NCBI RefSeq assembly: GCF_020991005.1
Contig: NZ_JAJLLW010000004.1
Coordinates: forward strand, 124,001 to 188,000
Length of the DNA: 64,000 bases
Reading direction: 5' to 3'
Origin: Halomonas sp. CUBES01
Lineage (GTDB): Bacteria > Pseudomonadota > Gammaproteobacteria > Pseudomonadales > Halomonadaceae
Below are positions 1 through 9,631 of the stretch, piece after piece. The notes under the pieces are model-generated. The model saw only the letters and a program-made list of their open reading frames with translations. It did no database searches and had not been told where the DNA came from. Position 1 is the stretch's first letter; every line of letters begins with the position of its first letter. The position numbers and the translations under genes were made by a program.

Positions 1-1849
1 GGATACGCATTGCCCAGCTGCCGTCGCCCAGGTCTTCTCCCATGGCCACGTAGAGATCGCGGAACAGGCCAGGGCTAAGCGCCACCTGGGTCATGGGCAT
101 GCCGGTCGCCAGATAGAGACGCTTCTCGGGCTGCATCACGAACCGGCGGCGGCTGTCGCCACGCTGCACTTCGATCACGGCGGTATCGGCCAGGTAATTA
201 GGGCCACGCCGTTCGCTTATCCCGGTCATGGTGAACTGATAACCCGCGACGGAAACGCTTGTGTCCGGCGCCATGCGCACGCTCTCTTCCACCGCATAAT
301 GGGACACCACAGTGGCGCCGATGATGGTCACCGCCACACCCAGATGGCCGAGCACCATGCCCCAGTATGACAGCGAAAGACGGCGCAGCGCCTGCCGCGC
401 CGAGCGGCCCTGGCGCAGCCTGCCGACCAGGTCACGGCCCAGCGACAGCACGATCCATAGCGCCATCGTCAGGCCCAGCGTCACCCATAGGTTCCACTCG
501 CCGCGATACACCAGCGGAATCAGCGCGCCTAAAACGAGCGCGGCGAGCCCGGCCCACCATAGCCGGCGCACGAGCTCGCCTGGCGAGGTCGACTTCCAGC
601 GCGCCATGGGCCCAAGCCCCATGAACAGGCAAGTAATGACCGTGAGCGGTACAAACAAGGCATTGAAGTAAGGCGGCCCGACGCTGATTTTACCCAGCCC
701 CAGCGAATCCAGGATCAACGGGTACAGGGTGCCCAGCAGCACCGTCATCGTCGCGGTCACCAGCAACCCGTTATTGATCAGCAGCAGGGCATCCCTGGAC
801 AGCCAGTTGAACCCCACGGCATGGCTGACCCGAGGCGCGCGCAGCGCGAACACCAGCAGTGACAGCGTGACGGTAATCGCCAGCAGCACCAGAATGAACA
901 GCCCCCGGGAAGGGTCGTTGGCGAAGGCGTGCACCGAGGTCAGCACGCCGGAGCGCACCAGAAAGGTGCCCATCAACGACAGCGAGAAGGTGGCAATGGC
1001 CAGCAGCACGGTCCAGCTCTTGAAGGAGCCGCGCTTTTCGGTGACCGCCAGCGAATGTACCAGGGCCGTTCCGGTCAGCCAGGGCAGCAGCGAGGCGTTT
1101 TCCACCGGGTCCCAGAACCACCAGCCACCCCAGCCCAGCTCGTAGTAGGCCCACCAGCTGCCCAGGGCAATGCCGACCGTCAGAAACGCCCAGGCAATGT
1201 TGGTCCAGGGCCGCGCCCAGCGGGTCCAGGCAGCGTCCAGCCGCCCGCCAAGCAGGGCGGCGATGGCAAACGCGAAGACCACGGAAAACCCCACGTAGCC
1301 CATGTAGAGCATCGGCGGGTGAACGATCAGCCCGATATCCTGAAGTAACGGATTGAGGTCGGCGCCGTCTGCGGGCGTCGTCAAGAGCTGCCGCTCAAAG
1401 GGATTGGAGGTCAGCAGTACGAATAGCAAAAAGCCGCTGCTGATCAGCCCCAGCACCCCCAGCACCCGGGCGAGCATATCCCGGGGCAGGCGCTGCGACC
1501 GCCAGGCGGCGACGCACCCCCAGCCCGCCAGCATCAGACTCCACAGCAGCACCGAGCCTTCGTGATTGCCCCATACGGCGCTCAGCTTGTAGTACCAGGG
1601 CAGCAGCGAATTGGCGTTGCTGGCGACGTTGACCACGCTGTAGTCGTCCAGCAGGTAGCTTGCCGTCAAACACCCGTAGGCCAGCAGCACGAACACGAAC
1701 TGGCCGGTCGCCATCGGCTGGCCGTAGGCCATCCATAGCGGCCGACGCGTCGCGGCACCGGCAAGCGGCAGCACGGCCTGAACCACGGCCATCAGCAGCG
1801 CAATGATCAGGGCAAAGTGGCCTATTTCAGGGATCAGACGGATCAGCAT
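1..1849 (-). CDS. ccmF: Cytochrome c heme lyase subunit CcmF (3' end beyond window)
   Basis: Integral membrane component of the System I heme lyase that joins heme from CcmE to apocytochrome c in the periplasm. The visible 616 codons start at MLIRLIPEIGHFALI, the typical CcmF N-terminus, with GGAG just before the ATG. They contain the tryptophan-rich heme-handling motif WGGWWFWDPVENAS, and the last visible residues (DLYVAMGEDLGDGSWAMRI) match the C-terminal part of the family. The reading frame is the same at both ends and at the WWD motif, so I see no frameshift. CcmF proteins are about 650 residues, so only the last few dozen residues are missing. It is the last visible gene of ccmABCDEF; ccmG and ccmH would be expected beyond the left edge. 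Confidence 0.95.
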   Translation of the reverse strand, partial: MLIRLIPEIGHFALIIALLMAVVQAVLPLAGAATRRPLWMAYGQPMATGQFVFVLLAYGCLTASYLLDDYSVVNVASNANSLLPWYYKLSAVWGNHEGSVLLWSLMLAGWGCVAAWRSQRLPRDMLARVLGVLGLISSGFLLFVLLTSNPFERQLLTTPADGADLNPLLQDIGLIVHPPMLYMGYVGFSVVFAFAIAALLGGRLDAAWTRWARPWTNIAWAFLTVGIALGSWWAYYELGWGGWWFWDPVENASLLPWLTGTALVHSLAVTEKRGSFKSWTVLLAIATFSLSLMGTFLVRSGVLTSVHAFANDPSRGLFILVLLAITVTLSLLVFALRAPRVSHAVGFNWLSRDALLLINNGLLVTATMTVLLGTLYPLILDSLGLGKISVGPPYFNALFVPLTVITCLFMGLGPMARWKSTSPGELVRRLWWAGLAALVLGALIPLVYRGEWNLWVTLGLTMALWIVLSLGRDLVGRLRQGRSARQALRRLSLSYWGMVLGHLGVAVTIIGATVVSHYAVEESVRMAPDTSVSVAGYQFTMTGISERRGPNYLADTAVIEVQRGDSRRRFVMQPEKRLYLATGMPMTQVALSPGLFRDLYVAMGEDLGDGSWAMRI

Positions 1850-1892
1850 GGACGCTCCGGCGCCGGGCTGAAACGGGCAAGCCGTGCGGGGA

Positions 1893-2381
1893 TCACGTGT
1901 CGTCCTCCTGCTGGCGGCCTACTTCGGCGGCCTTGGCCTGAAAATCGGCGGGGGAGTAGCCGGCGTCTTCCAGGGCCTGCGCCACTTCGGGGGGCATGTA
2001 GTTTTCATCGTGGCGGGCCAGCACGTCATCGGCGCGGAAACGACCGTCGTCCTGCAGCTCACCCACCACCACCACGCCCTGACCTTCGCGGAACAGGTCA
2101 GGCAGGATACCCTGATAGTCAACCGGCAGGTCATCCACATAGTCGGTGACGGTAAACGCCACGTTCAGGCTCTCGGCATCTCGGGATACGGAGCCCACTT
2201 TCACCATGCCGCCCGCGCGAATAGAGCGCTCGAGCGGCGCTTCACCCTGGGCAATCTGCACAGGGCTGAAAAACAGATTGATGTTGGCGCGCAGCGCATA
2301 CAGCGAAAGCCCTACGGCCACGGCAGCCAGGCTGACCAGGGTAACGATGACCAGCAGCTTGCGCTTACGCGTCGGGGTCAT
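1893..2381 (-). CDS. ccmE: Heme chaperone CcmE
   Basis: Periplasmic heme chaperone, 162 aa, which binds heme covalently and passes it to CcmF. Residues 8-30 form the single N-terminal membrane anchor, followed by the OB-fold domain. The family signature HDENYMPPE is present: His124 is the covalent heme ligand and Tyr128 the axial ligand. Its start overlaps the end of ccmD by 17 bp, and ccmF follows after 43 bp, as in other System I operons. Length and motif are normal. Confidence 0.96.
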   Translation of the reverse strand: MTPTRKRKLLVIVTLVSLAAVAVGLSLYALRANINLFFSPVQIAQGEAPLERSIRAGGMVKVGSVSRDAESLNVAFTVTDYVDDLPVDYQGILPDLFREGQGVVVVGELQDDGRFRADDVLARHDENYMPPEVAQALEDAGYSPADFQAKAAEVGRQQEDDT

Positions 2382-2574
2382 GGGACGGCCCTCTGGGTGG
2401 GGACGGCGTTTGACGGCGTGCCTGACGCTTCAGCTGGCGCAGCAATTGCCGCCGCTCAAGCCGGGCGTGCAGCGCAAGCCCCACCATGAACACGGCGGTG
2501 ACGCCCCAGGCCGACCACACGAAGCGACCATGGCCGCCCATGGCGGCCCATTCAACCAGTGACGCCATCGTCAT
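2365..2574 (-). CDS. ccmD: Heme exporter accessory protein CcmD
   Basis: Small one-pass membrane protein (69 aa from the chosen ATG) that helps release holo-CcmE from the CcmABC complex. It has the [13 protein letters not shown] segment typical of CcmD, a hydrophobic helix, then a basic cytoplasmic tail. An upstream in-frame start at 2607 would add 11 residues, but the ATG at 2574 shares one base with the ccmC stop (TAATG). That suggests translational coupling and matches the family length, so it is preferred. An ATG two codons further in is also possible. Confidence 0.85.
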   Translation of the reverse strand: MTMASLVEWAAMGGHGRFVWSAWGVTAVFMVGLALHARLERRQLLRQLKRQARRQTPSPPRGPSHDPDA

Positions 2575-3314
2575 TAGCGGGCCTCCTCGATCAGCGCCTG
2601 AACCCACCTTGCCTTGGCTTCACGGCGAAGTATTTCGCTGCGCGTTCGCATTAGCGTAAGGGCAATGAAAAAGCAGTAAAAGCCCAGCACCATGATGAGC
2701 AACGGCAGCCACATTTCAAGCGGCATCGAGGGCCTGGCGGTCAGCGTAAACGACGCCGGCTGGTGCAGGGTGTACCACCAGTCCACGGAGTACTTGATGA
2801 TGGGAATATTGATCACCCCGACCATCGCCAGTACCGATGCTGCCCGGGCACCGCTATCCCGACGACCAAAGGCACCGCGCAGCGCGATCACCCCGATATA
2901 CAGAAACAGCAGAATCAGCATGGAGGTCAACCGAGCGTCCCACATCCACCAGGTGCCCCAGGTAGGCACTCCCCAGACCGCGCCGGAAAACAGCGCTACA
3001 AAGGTCATGGCGGCACCCAGCGGCGCCATGGCCGCCGCCGCCATGTCGGCGACCTTGATTTTCCAGACCATATAGACCAGGCCGGCCACCGCCATGGTCA
3101 CGAACACCGACTGCGCCAGGAAGGCGGCCGGCACATGGACATAGATGATGCGGAAGCTGTTGCCCTGTTGGTAGTCGGCAGGCGCGAAGAAAAGGCCCCA
3201 CACGCTGCCGGTCACCAGCAGCAGTATCGCCGCCCCCCAGCACCAGGGCTGCAGCCGTGCGCTCAGTTGATAAAACCATTTGGGCGAACCCAGCTTGTGT
3301 ATCAAGCCCCACAT
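2574..3314 (-). CDS. ccmC: Heme exporter/heme handling protein CcmC
   Basis: Polytopic membrane protein, 246 aa, that loads heme onto CcmE together with CcmA, CcmB and CcmD. It carries the tryptophan-rich WGTWWMWD motif (residues 119-126) and the two expected external histidines, His60 in YVHVPAA and His184 in TLHQPAS. Six hydrophobic segments are readable. The gene lies 13 bp after ccmB, and its stop overlaps the ccmD start. A normal member of the family. Confidence 0.96.
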   Translation of the reverse strand: MWGLIHKLGSPKWFYQLSARLQPWCWGAAILLLVTGSVWGLFFAPADYQQGNSFRIIYVHVPAAFLAQSVFVTMAVAGLVYMVWKIKVADMAAAAMAPLGAAMTFVALFSGAVWGVPTWGTWWMWDARLTSMLILLFLYIGVIALRGAFGRRDSGARAASVLAMVGVINIPIIKYSVDWWYTLHQPASFTLTARPSMPLEMWLPLLIMVLGFYCFFIALTLMRTRSEILRREAKARWVQALIEEAR

Positions 3315-3327
3315 ACAGTGCCCATCC

Positions 3328-4095
3328 CTACCCGTTGATACTGATACGAAGCGACGCCGCGATGGCCCAGGGAGAAAATATCAGCGCGGCGGCCAGCAAG
3401 GCCCCCAGCAAGGCCAGGTGGGGCAGCACGGCGTCGCCCATGATGGCGGCCTGCACCGCCCCACTGCCAAAAATCAGCACCGGAATGTAAAGCGGCAGCA
3501 CCAACAGCGAGAGTAACACGCTGCCACGCGGCAAACCGACGGTCAGGGCCGCGCCGATCCCGCCGATCAGGCTCAGGCTGGCGCTGCCCAACACCAACGA
3601 CGCCATCAGTACACCGATACTGTTCATCGGCAGCGCCAGCAAAATGCCAAGCACGGGGGCCATCAGCGCCATCGGCAAGCCGGTCAACAGCCAGTGCGCC
3701 GCCACTTTGGCGACGGCTAGCGACGTGAGCGGATGCGGGCAGAGCATCATCTGCTCCAGACTGCCATCGTCGAAATCGCTGCGAAACAGGCCATCCAGCG
3801 ACAAAAGCGCGGCGAGCAGCGCCGTGACCCAAAGCAGGCCGGGCGCCATCACCGCCAGTAGCGATGCCTCGGGAGAGATACCCATCGGAAACAGACTCAC
3901 CGCCAGGGCATAAAACACCAGCGGATTGAGCACATCGCCGGGGCGCCGCCGCATACGGTTAAGATCACGCATCAGGGTAGCGCCCAGCGCAATGCCGAGG
4001 TGCTGTTTGTCAGCCGGCTCGCTGATGACCGCGACGCGCCGTGTGGTTTCTGAAAGCGGCAACCCTGGCTCCTTTACCCCAGCGCAATATGACAT
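3328..4095 (-). CDS. ccmB: Heme exporter permease CcmB
   Basis: Membrane subunit of the CcmAB ABC transporter that powers release of holo-CcmE. The protein is hydrophobic, with the family segments [14 protein letters not shown] and [22 protein letters not shown] and the terminal ALRIS motif. The ATG used gives 255 aa and overlaps ccmA by 22 bp. Family members are usually nearer 220 aa, so the true start may be a downstream codon around residue 30-42; the first 35 or so residues are not conserved in character. Confidence 0.93.
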   Translation of the reverse strand: MSYCAGVKEPGLPLSETTRRVAVISEPADKQHLGIALGATLMRDLNRMRRRPGDVLNPLVFYALAVSLFPMGISPEASLLAVMAPGLLWVTALLAALLSLDGLFRSDFDDGSLEQMMLCPHPLTSLAVAKVAAHWLLTGLPMALMAPVLGILLALPMNSIGVLMASLVLGSASLSLIGGIGAALTVGLPRGSVLLSLLVLPLYIPVLIFGSGAVQAAIMGDAVLPHLALLGALLAAALIFSPWAIAASLRISING

Positions 4096-4694
4096 AGCGG
4101 GTGCGCGATATTAAGTGTGTGGTGGGTGGTCATCACAACGGCGCCACCGGCCTGCGCATGAGCCGCTATCTGCGTTTCCAGCGCCGCGACGCCAGCGTGA
4201 TCAATAGCCGTAAACGGCTCATCCAGTATCCACAGAGCCCTTGGCGTCAGGCTCAGCCTTGCCAGCGCGACCCGACGCTGCTGCCCCGCCGACAGTCGCC
4301 CGGCGGGGACATCTTCCAGCCCCTCGAGCCCCATCGTCGAGAGGGCCGCTTCACGCTGTGCTTCGCTGCCGCGTTCGCCGTGTAACGCCTGATACCAGGC
4401 CAGATTCTCAAGCGGCGTGAGACCCGCGCTGACGCCTGGGGCGTGACCCAGATACAGCAGATTGGCCGCGAAGTGCGCGCGGGCGCGGTGAAGGGGGTTG
4501 CCTTGCCAGCGCAGCGTGCCTGAATAATCCGCCAGCTGGCCGGCAAGGATTTTCAACAGGGTGGTCTTGCCGCTGCCGTTGGGGCCGTCCACGCGCCAGA
4601 TGTCACCGCCTTTGACGTCGATATCCAGCCCCTCGAAGAGCCAGCGGTCATCACGCTCGCAGCCCAACTGACGGGCTTCCAGACATAGCGCCAC
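4074..4694 (-). CDS. ccmA: Heme exporter ATP-binding protein CcmA
   Basis: ABC ATPase, 206 aa, energising CcmB in cytochrome c maturation. Walker A GPNGSGKTT is at residues 37-45, the ABC signature LSAGQ at 134-138, Walker B LWILDEP at 154-160, and the switch histidine is His191. The start is GTG; no in-frame ATG lies nearby, and GGAG sits five bases upstream of the GTG. It is the first gene of the ccm operon, with a 230-bp divergent gap to the LexA-controlled gene on the other side. Confidence 0.95.
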   Translation of the reverse strand: MALCLEARQLGCERDDRWLFEGLDIDVKGGDIWRVDGPNGSGKTTLLKILAGQLADYSGTLRWQGNPLHRARAHFAANLLYLGHAPGVSAGLTPLENLAWYQALHGERGSEAQREAALSTMGLEGLEDVPAGRLSAGQQRRVALARLSLTPRALWILDEPFTAIDHAGVAALETQIAAHAQAGGAVVMTTHHTLNIAHPLCHIALG

Positions 4695-4807
4695 GGCGAC
4701 TCCAGACAGATTTATCTTGCTCGAACGTTAGCGAACTCTACACGTAAAGCCCCCCTCTCGCCAGTCGAGGCAGAGGGGGTGAACCCCTGGATAAATTTTC
4801 CCTGGCA

Positions 4808-4857
4808 CTGTATGCAAAAACAGGTTTATACTGGATAAACACTGTATGAAAAGACAT
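4808..4857 (+). promoter_or_regulatory. Tandem LexA (SOS) boxes and promoter of the UmuD-like gene
   Basis: The first box at 4808-4823 reads CTGTATGCAAAAACAG, a perfect match to the CTGT-N8-ACAG core of gammaproteobacterial LexA sites. A second, CTGTATGAAAAGACAT at 4842-4857, matches seven of the eight core bases. Between them lies a -10-like TATACT (4827-4832). The first box would cover the -35/-10 spacer and the second the start of the transcript, a typical repressor layout. The target is the gene starting at 4929. Confidence 0.82.
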
Positions 4858-4928
4858 GTACTGCCGCACTGATCAACATGTCTACCGTTTGCCTGCCTAG
4901 GGATAGGGCGCTGATTTGGAGAAAGCCG

Positions 4929-5303
4929 ATGAACATGTCGATGAATACCTCATTGCCGCCGATTCGCCCCATGCCAAGCCCCTACACGATCCCGTCGCCG
5001 GCCGCCCGGATGACGCGTCGCAATACCTACACCCTGAAAGTGCGGGGTAATCGAATGGCCAACTGCAACCTGTTCGATGGTGACGTCATCGTGATTCGGC
5101 GCTACCAGCACGACAACCAGGACGAAACCGTCATCGCCGAGATCAACCACCAGACACTTGCCCTCAAGCAGTTGTCGATCAGCCGAACGGGCGTTCGCCT
5201 ATGGCTGGATGATGGCCGGCACTCCGAGGTGTTTTTGCACAATCGTGATATTCAGGTACTTGGCATGTTCATGGGAATTGAGCATCATTCCGTGACACAT
5301 TAA
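4929..5303 (+). CDS. LexA/UmuD-fold S24-like protein lacking the catalytic serine
   Basis: Protein of 124 aa that aligns by eye with the C-terminal domain of LexA and UmuD: YTLKVRGNRM, LFDGDVIVI and LALKQL correspond to the segments holding the Ser/Lys dyad. The lysine is kept (Lys80), but the serine position is arginine (Arg42, codon CGA, in GNRM instead of G-x-S-M). No Ala-Gly or Cys-Gly cleavage site or helix-turn-helix is visible, so it is neither a repressor nor an evident protease. The ATG at 4929 is chosen because GGAG lies eight bases upstream; ATG 4878 lacks such a site. Two LexA boxes precede it and yigZ follows after 9 bp. It may act like processed UmuD, or as a partner of LexA or a polymerase; the function is unknown. 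Confidence 0.75.
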   Translation: MNMSMNTSLPPIRPMPSPYTIPSPAARMTRRNTYTLKVRGNRMANCNLFDGDVIVIRRYQHDNQDETVIAEINHQTLALKQLSISRTGVRLWLDDGRHSEVFLHNRDIQVLGMFMGIEHHSVTH

Positions 5304-5312
5304 ACCGCCTGG

Positions 5313-5942
5313 ATGTTAATGCGCTACCGCATACCCCACTTGCCCCCGGGCCGCTGGCACATCGACGAGATCGACGTCGAGAAAAGCCGCTTTATTGCCT
5401 GGATCGCCCATACACCCGACCTCGACGCCGTCAATGCGCTTGCCACGGCGGCCAGACAGGCGCACCCCAGCGCCAGCCACCACTGCCTGGCCTATATAGC
5501 CGCCGCTCCCGGCGAGCAGCAGCGGATTGGCTTCTCCGATGACGGCGAGCCCGGCGGTACCGCCGGCCGGCCCATGTACCAGGCGCTTCAGGGCAGCCAG
5601 CTGGGCGATATCGGCTGCGTGGTCATCCGCTACTTCGGCGGCACCAAACTGGGCACCGGCGGCCTGGCGCGCGCCTACGCCCAGGCGGTGAATCACGCCC
5701 TGGCTACGCTGCCCACCCGCGAAATCATCGAGCGCGATCACTACCGGGTACGCTTCACCTTTGCCGACGAGGCAATTGCCCGGGCGTGGTGCGATGAACA
5801 GGCCATCCCGGTCATTGATGCTCAGTACGATGGAAACGGCGTGGCGCTGACGATTGGCTGGCCCAGCGATTGGCCGCTCGACCTTGGCCCGCTGGAAAGC
5901 CGCCTCAAGCAGTCCCTCAGCGCGCAGACGGTCTCGCTATAA
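5313..5942 (+). CDS. yigZ: YigZ/IMPACT family protein
   Basis: IMPACT (UPF0029) family protein, 209 aa, the usual length. Family landmarks are SHHCLAY, the glycine-rich FSDDGEPGGTAGRP and VVIRYFGGTKLGTGGLARAY in the N-terminal domain, followed by an EF-G-domain-IV-like C-terminal domain. The biochemical role in bacteria is poorly defined; eukaryotic IMPACT regulates translation by binding GCN1. It starts 9 bp after the LexA-controlled UmuD-like gene with no promoter or terminator between, so it is probably in the same SOS-inducible transcript, which is an unusual setting. ATG 5319 is an alternative start. Confidence 0.92.
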   Translation: MLMRYRIPHLPPGRWHIDEIDVEKSRFIAWIAHTPDLDAVNALATAARQAHPSASHHCLAYIAAAPGEQQRIGFSDDGEPGGTAGRPMYQALQGSQLGDIGCVVIRYFGGTKLGTGGLARAYAQAVNHALATLPTREIIERDHYRVRFTFADEAIARAWCDEQAIPVIDAQYDGNGVALTIGWPSDWPLDLGPLESRLKQSLSAQTVSL

Positions 5943-5944
5943 GC

Positions 5945-5974
5945 AAAAAAATGGCCGCCCCTGAAGGAGCGGCC
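5945..5974 (-). terminator. Rho-independent terminator of the oadGAB operon
   Basis: Read on the minus strand, a GC-rich hairpin (GGCCGC...GCGGCC, 5953-5974) is followed by seven T residues (5945-5951). It lies about 40 bp after the oadB stop. yigZ ends just to its left from the other strand. Confidence 0.8.
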
Positions 5975-6013
5975 GATTGCGTGGTTAGAGATACATGTTC
6001 GCCTGGAGCGTGG

Positions 6014-7336
6014 TCAACCCAAGTACTTGATCATCACGCCCGCAGCCACCGCCGAGCCGATGACCCCCGCCACGTTGGGTCCCATGGCGTGCATCAGCAG
6101 GAAGTTATGCGGGTTGGACTCGAGCCCCACCTTGTTGGCGACTCGCGCTGCCATCGGCACCGCCGAGACCCCCGCCGCGCCGATCAGCGGGTTGATCGGC
6201 ATTTTGCTCACGACGTTCATCAGCTTGGCCATCAACACGCCAGCCGTGGTGCCGATCCCGAAGGCCACGATCCCCAGTGCCATGATGCCCAGCGTTTCGA
6301 CCGACAGGAAGCTCTCCGCCATGAGCTTGGAGCCCACTGCCAGGCCCAGCAAGATCGTCACGATATTAATCAGCGCGTTCTGGGCCGTGTCACTCAGCCG
6401 CTCGACCACGCCGCATTCGCGCATCAGGTTGCCAAAGCAGAACATCCCCAGCAGCGGCGAGGCGTCGGGCAGGAACAGCGCCACCAGGATCAGCAGCAGT
6501 ACCGGAAAGACGATCTTCTCGAGCTTCGACACCGGGCGCAGCTGCGTCATGGTGATCTCGCGCTCTTTCTTGGTGGTCAGCAGACGCATGATCGGGGGCT
6601 GAATCAACGGCACCAGCGCCATGTAGGCGTAAGCGGCCACGGCAATCGCCCCCAGCAGTTCGGGCGCCAGCATGCTCGATACGTAGATCGAGGTCGGACC
6701 ATCCGCGCCGCCGATAATACCGATGGCGGCGGCCTGGTTGAGCGAGAAATCCATCCACCCCATCGACGACAGCAGCACGGCGCCAAACAGCGTGGCAAAG
6801 ATGCCGAACTGTGCGGCGGCACCCAGAAACAGCGTGCGCGGGTTGGCCAGCAGCGGGCCGAAGTCGGTCATCGCGCCGACGCCCATGAAGATGATCAAGG
6901 GGGCAATCCCCGAGGTAATAGCCACGGTGTAGAACACGTACAGCATGCCGTCGCCATAGCCGGCACCGCTGGCGATGGCCTTCGCGCCGGCTATCTGTTG
7001 GGCCGTGGCGTCACCCGCCATCATCTGCTCAAGCGACGTGCGCCAGCTGTCGACGCTCGCCTGGCTATCCAGACTGCCACCCAGTGCCGAGGCCAACTGC
7101 TCCAGCAGCGCAGGACGACCGACCTCGACCGCCTGCTCAAGGGCCGAGAGCGCCAATCCCGCCTCGGGAATGTTGGCGAGAATGCCGCCAAAGCCGATCG
7201 GCACCAGCAGCAACGGCTCAAACTTCTTGTAGATGGCGAGGTACAGCAGCAACAGCCCCACCGCGAGCATTACGACTTGGCCAAGCTCAAGGTTATAAAG
7301 CCCGGAGCCTTCCCATAAGGTTACGAGTTTATCCAT
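6014..7336 (-). CDS. oadB: Oxaloacetate decarboxylase beta subunit, sodium pump
   Basis: Membrane subunit, 440 aa, that decarboxylates carboxybiotin and couples this to export of sodium ions. The hallmark segment GGADGPT (209-215, with the essential Asp212) is present, along with [35 protein letters not shown] and the C-terminal [19 protein letters not shown]. About nine hydrophobic segments are readable. It follows oadA by 10 bp. In a halophile it could contribute to the sodium gradient as well as to anaplerotic balance; the latter point is inference. Confidence 0.97.
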   Translation of the reverse strand: MDKLVTLWEGSGLYNLELGQVVMLAVGLLLLYLAIYKKFEPLLLVPIGFGGILANIPEAGLALSALEQAVEVGRPALLEQLASALGGSLDSQASVDSWRTSLEQMMAGDATAQQIAGAKAIASGAGYGDGMLYVFYTVAITSGIAPLIIFMGVGAMTDFGPLLANPRTLFLGAAAQFGIFATLFGAVLLSSMGWMDFSLNQAAAIGIIGGADGPTSIYVSSMLAPELLGAIAVAAYAYMALVPLIQPPIMRLLTTKKEREITMTQLRPVSKLEKIVFPVLLLILVALFLPDASPLLGMFCFGNLMRECGVVERLSDTAQNALINIVTILLGLAVGSKLMAESFLSVETLGIMALGIVAFGIGTTAGVLMAKLMNVVSKMPINPLIGAAGVSAVPMAARVANKVGLESNPHNFLLMHAMGPNVAGVIGSAVAAGVMIKYLG

Positions 7337-7346
7337 GTCGGAATCC

Positions 7347-9155
7347 TCAGAGTTCGATCAGCGTATCGCCGACGGCAACGCTGTCGCCTTCACTGACGCT
7401 CACGGCCGACACGGTCCCGGCGCTGCTGGCGCGCACCTCGGTTTCCATTTTCATGGCCTCGAGAATGATCACCACGTCGCCCTCGGCGACGGTGTCGCCC
7501 TTGCGCACATTGACCTTGAAGATGTTGCCCGCCAGGGGAGCGGTGATCGCCTCGCCACTCGGCGCGGGCGCCTCGGGGGCGGCGCCGGCGGTAGCCTGCT
7601 CCTTGACGTCGCTGATGTCGCCGCCTTCGGCGACTTCGACGACAAACGCCTTGCCGTTGAGCTTGACGGTGTAGGTTTCCGGACCGCTGCTGCTCGCCAC
7701 TGGCGCCGCACCTTCCGCCTTGGCGGGTCCGCTGGCGCTTTGCGCCTCGGCCGCCTGGGGTTCGGGCTCAAAGGCGTCCGGATTGTCGCGTTTCTTGAGG
7801 AATTTGAGGCCAATCTGCGGAAACAGCGCGTAGGTCAGCACGTCGTCGACCTGCTGCTCGCCGTCGGCCAGGCGAATACCGTCGGCCTTGGCGTGGTCTT
7901 TCAGCTCGCTTGCGAGCTTATCCATTTCCGGTGAGAGGTTGTCCGCCGGACGGCAGGTGATGGGCTCACCACCGTCCAGCACGCGCTGCTGCAGCTCGCT
8001 GTTGAACGGTGCTGGCGCGGCGCCGTATTCGCCCTTGAGCAGCGCCTGAACTTCCTTGGAAATCGACTTGTAGCGCTCGCCCATCATCACGTTCATGACG
8101 GCCTGGGTACCGACAATCTGCGAGGTCGGCGTGACCAGCGGGATAAAGCCCAGGTCTTCGCGCACGCGGGGAATCTCGGTCAAGACATCGTCCAGCTTGT
8201 CGCCGGCGCCCTGCTCCTTGAGCTGGCCTTCCATGTTGGTCAGCATGCCGCCGGGCACCTGGGCGATCAGGATGCGCGAGTCGATGCCGCGCAGCGAGCC
8301 TTCAAAGGCGGCGTACTTCTTGCGTACGCCGCGGAAGTAGCTGGCAATGTCTTCCAGCAGCTCGAGATCCAGCCCGGTATCGCGATCGGTATCCTTGAGC
8401 ATCGCCACCACCGACTCGGTGGGGCTGTGGCCGTAGGTCATCGACATCGACGAAATCGCGGTATCGACGTTATCGATGCCGGCTTCGACCGCCTTGAGAA
8501 TCGTCGAGGTAGAGAGCCCGGTGGTGGCATGGCAATGCAGGTGCACGGGGATCGACAGCTCTTTCTTGAGGCGCGATACCAGCTCATACGCCGTGTAGGG
8601 CGTAAGCAGGCCCGCCATATCCTTGATAGCCAGCGAGTCCGCGCCCATGGACGCAATGGTCTTGGCGAGGTCAACCCAGCTATCCAGGGTATGAACCGGG
8701 CTCACGGTATAGGAAATGGTGCCCTGGGCATGGCCGCCGACCTGACGTACCGCCTTGATGGCACGCTCCAGGTTGCGCGGGTCGTTCATCGCATCGAACA
8801 CCCGGAACACGTCGACGCCATTGGTCTTGGCGCGCTCGACAAACTTGTCCACCACGTCGTCGGCATAGTGACGATAGCCCAGCAGGTTCTGACCGCGCAG
8901 CAGCATCGCCTGAGGGGTGTTGGGCATGGCGTCTTTCAGAGCGCGAATACGCTCCCAGGGGTCTTCACCCAGATAGCGAATGCAGGCGTCGAAGGTGGCG
9001 CCCCCCCAGGTTTCCAGTGACCAATAACCGACCTGATCCAGCTTTTCCGCAATGGGCAGCATGTCCGCCAGCCGCAACCGGGTAGCAAACAGCGATTGGT
9101 GGGCATCGCGCAGGACGACATCAGTAATGCCTAGTGGGCGTTTTGTTTCGTTCAT
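7347..9155 (-). CDS. oadA: Oxaloacetate decarboxylase alpha subunit (carboxyltransferase-biotin carrier)
   Basis: Soluble subunit that moves the carboxyl group of oxaloacetate to biotin. The N-terminal TIM-barrel carboxyltransferase domain (about residues 1-300, with VVLRDAHQS and the metal-binding HLHCHAT) is followed by the conserved PYC/OADA region, an Ala/Pro/Glu-rich linker, and a C-terminal biotinyl domain. The biotin lysine lies in [10 protein letters not shown], 33 residues from the end. The ATG at 9155 gives 602 aa; a TTG at 9173 is a possible upstream start. oadG lies 91 bp upstream and oadB 10 bp downstream. Confidence 0.96.
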   Translation of the reverse strand: MNETKRPLGITDVVLRDAHQSLFATRLRLADMLPIAEKLDQVGYWSLETWGGATFDACIRYLGEDPWERIRALKDAMPNTPQAMLLRGQNLLGYRHYADDVVDKFVERAKTNGVDVFRVFDAMNDPRNLERAIKAVRQVGGHAQGTISYTVSPVHTLDSWVDLAKTIASMGADSLAIKDMAGLLTPYTAYELVSRLKKELSIPVHLHCHATTGLSTSTILKAVEAGIDNVDTAISSMSMTYGHSPTESVVAMLKDTDRDTGLDLELLEDIASYFRGVRKKYAAFEGSLRGIDSRILIAQVPGGMLTNMEGQLKEQGAGDKLDDVLTEIPRVREDLGFIPLVTPTSQIVGTQAVMNVMMGERYKSISKEVQALLKGEYGAAPAPFNSELQQRVLDGGEPITCRPADNLSPEMDKLASELKDHAKADGIRLADGEQQVDDVLTYALFPQIGLKFLKKRDNPDAFEPEPQAAEAQSASGPAKAEGAAPVASSSGPETYTVKLNGKAFVVEVAEGGDISDVKEQATAGAAPEAPAPSGEAITAPLAGNIFKVNVRKGDTVAEGDVVIILEAMKMETEVRASSAGTVSAVSVSEGDSVAVGDTLIEL

Positions 9156-9246
9156 GGCTTGGCTCGTAGTCAAGGAATGTTTATTTGTAGTAAAAATAAC
9201 AAAATTATACCCGGTTTGCGCGAATCACCCCGGCAAACCAGGAAAG

Positions 9247-9504
9247 TTAACGACGTGTTTTATGGCGATAACGGTGCACGGCAGCACTGATCACTGCGAG
9301 GGTTTCATCATCCTGCGAGGCTGGCGAGGCAGCCGGCTGGGTCCTGGCCCGCGGCGCGGCCGGTGCGGGAACGGGCTGAAAACGCCTGATGACGCCCGAC
9401 ATGAGCGTCATCGAAAACACTAAAACCCCAAGAAAAACAAACACAAACCCCATGCCAAGTGCCATCAGGCCAAGGCCTTCTTGTAATAGTTCAGGATCCT
9501 GCAT
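9247..9504 (-). CDS. oadG: Oxaloacetate decarboxylase gamma subunit
   Basis: Small subunit, 85 aa, that anchors the alpha subunit to the membrane. It has a glycine-rich N-terminal membrane helix (about residues 11-35, LGLMALGMGFVFVFLGVLVF), then a Pro/Ala-rich linker and a short basic tail, as usual for OadG. It is the first gene of oadGAB. The shortness and low complexity of the family make sequence evidence modest, but the context is decisive. Confidence 0.9.
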   Translation of the reverse strand: MQDPELLQEGLGLMALGMGFVFVFLGVLVFSMTLMSGVIRRFQPVPAPAAPRARTQPAASPASQDDETLAVISAAVHRYRHKTRR

Positions 9505-9631
9505 AAGGCCTCTCCTTCCTTATAGCCGATAAGACCATCAACGCGACTGCTCATTGACGCTTGGCGCAGTGCGGGGAATACACTAACCTGCCACACCCTA
9601 TGAAGAATGCAATGGCGCGATGGTTTAAGTC

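Noticed and set aside
5870..7318. 482-codon open frame on the plus strand over oadB
   Set aside because: Antisense shadow of oadB with a His/Gln/Arg-rich composition typical of a false frame.
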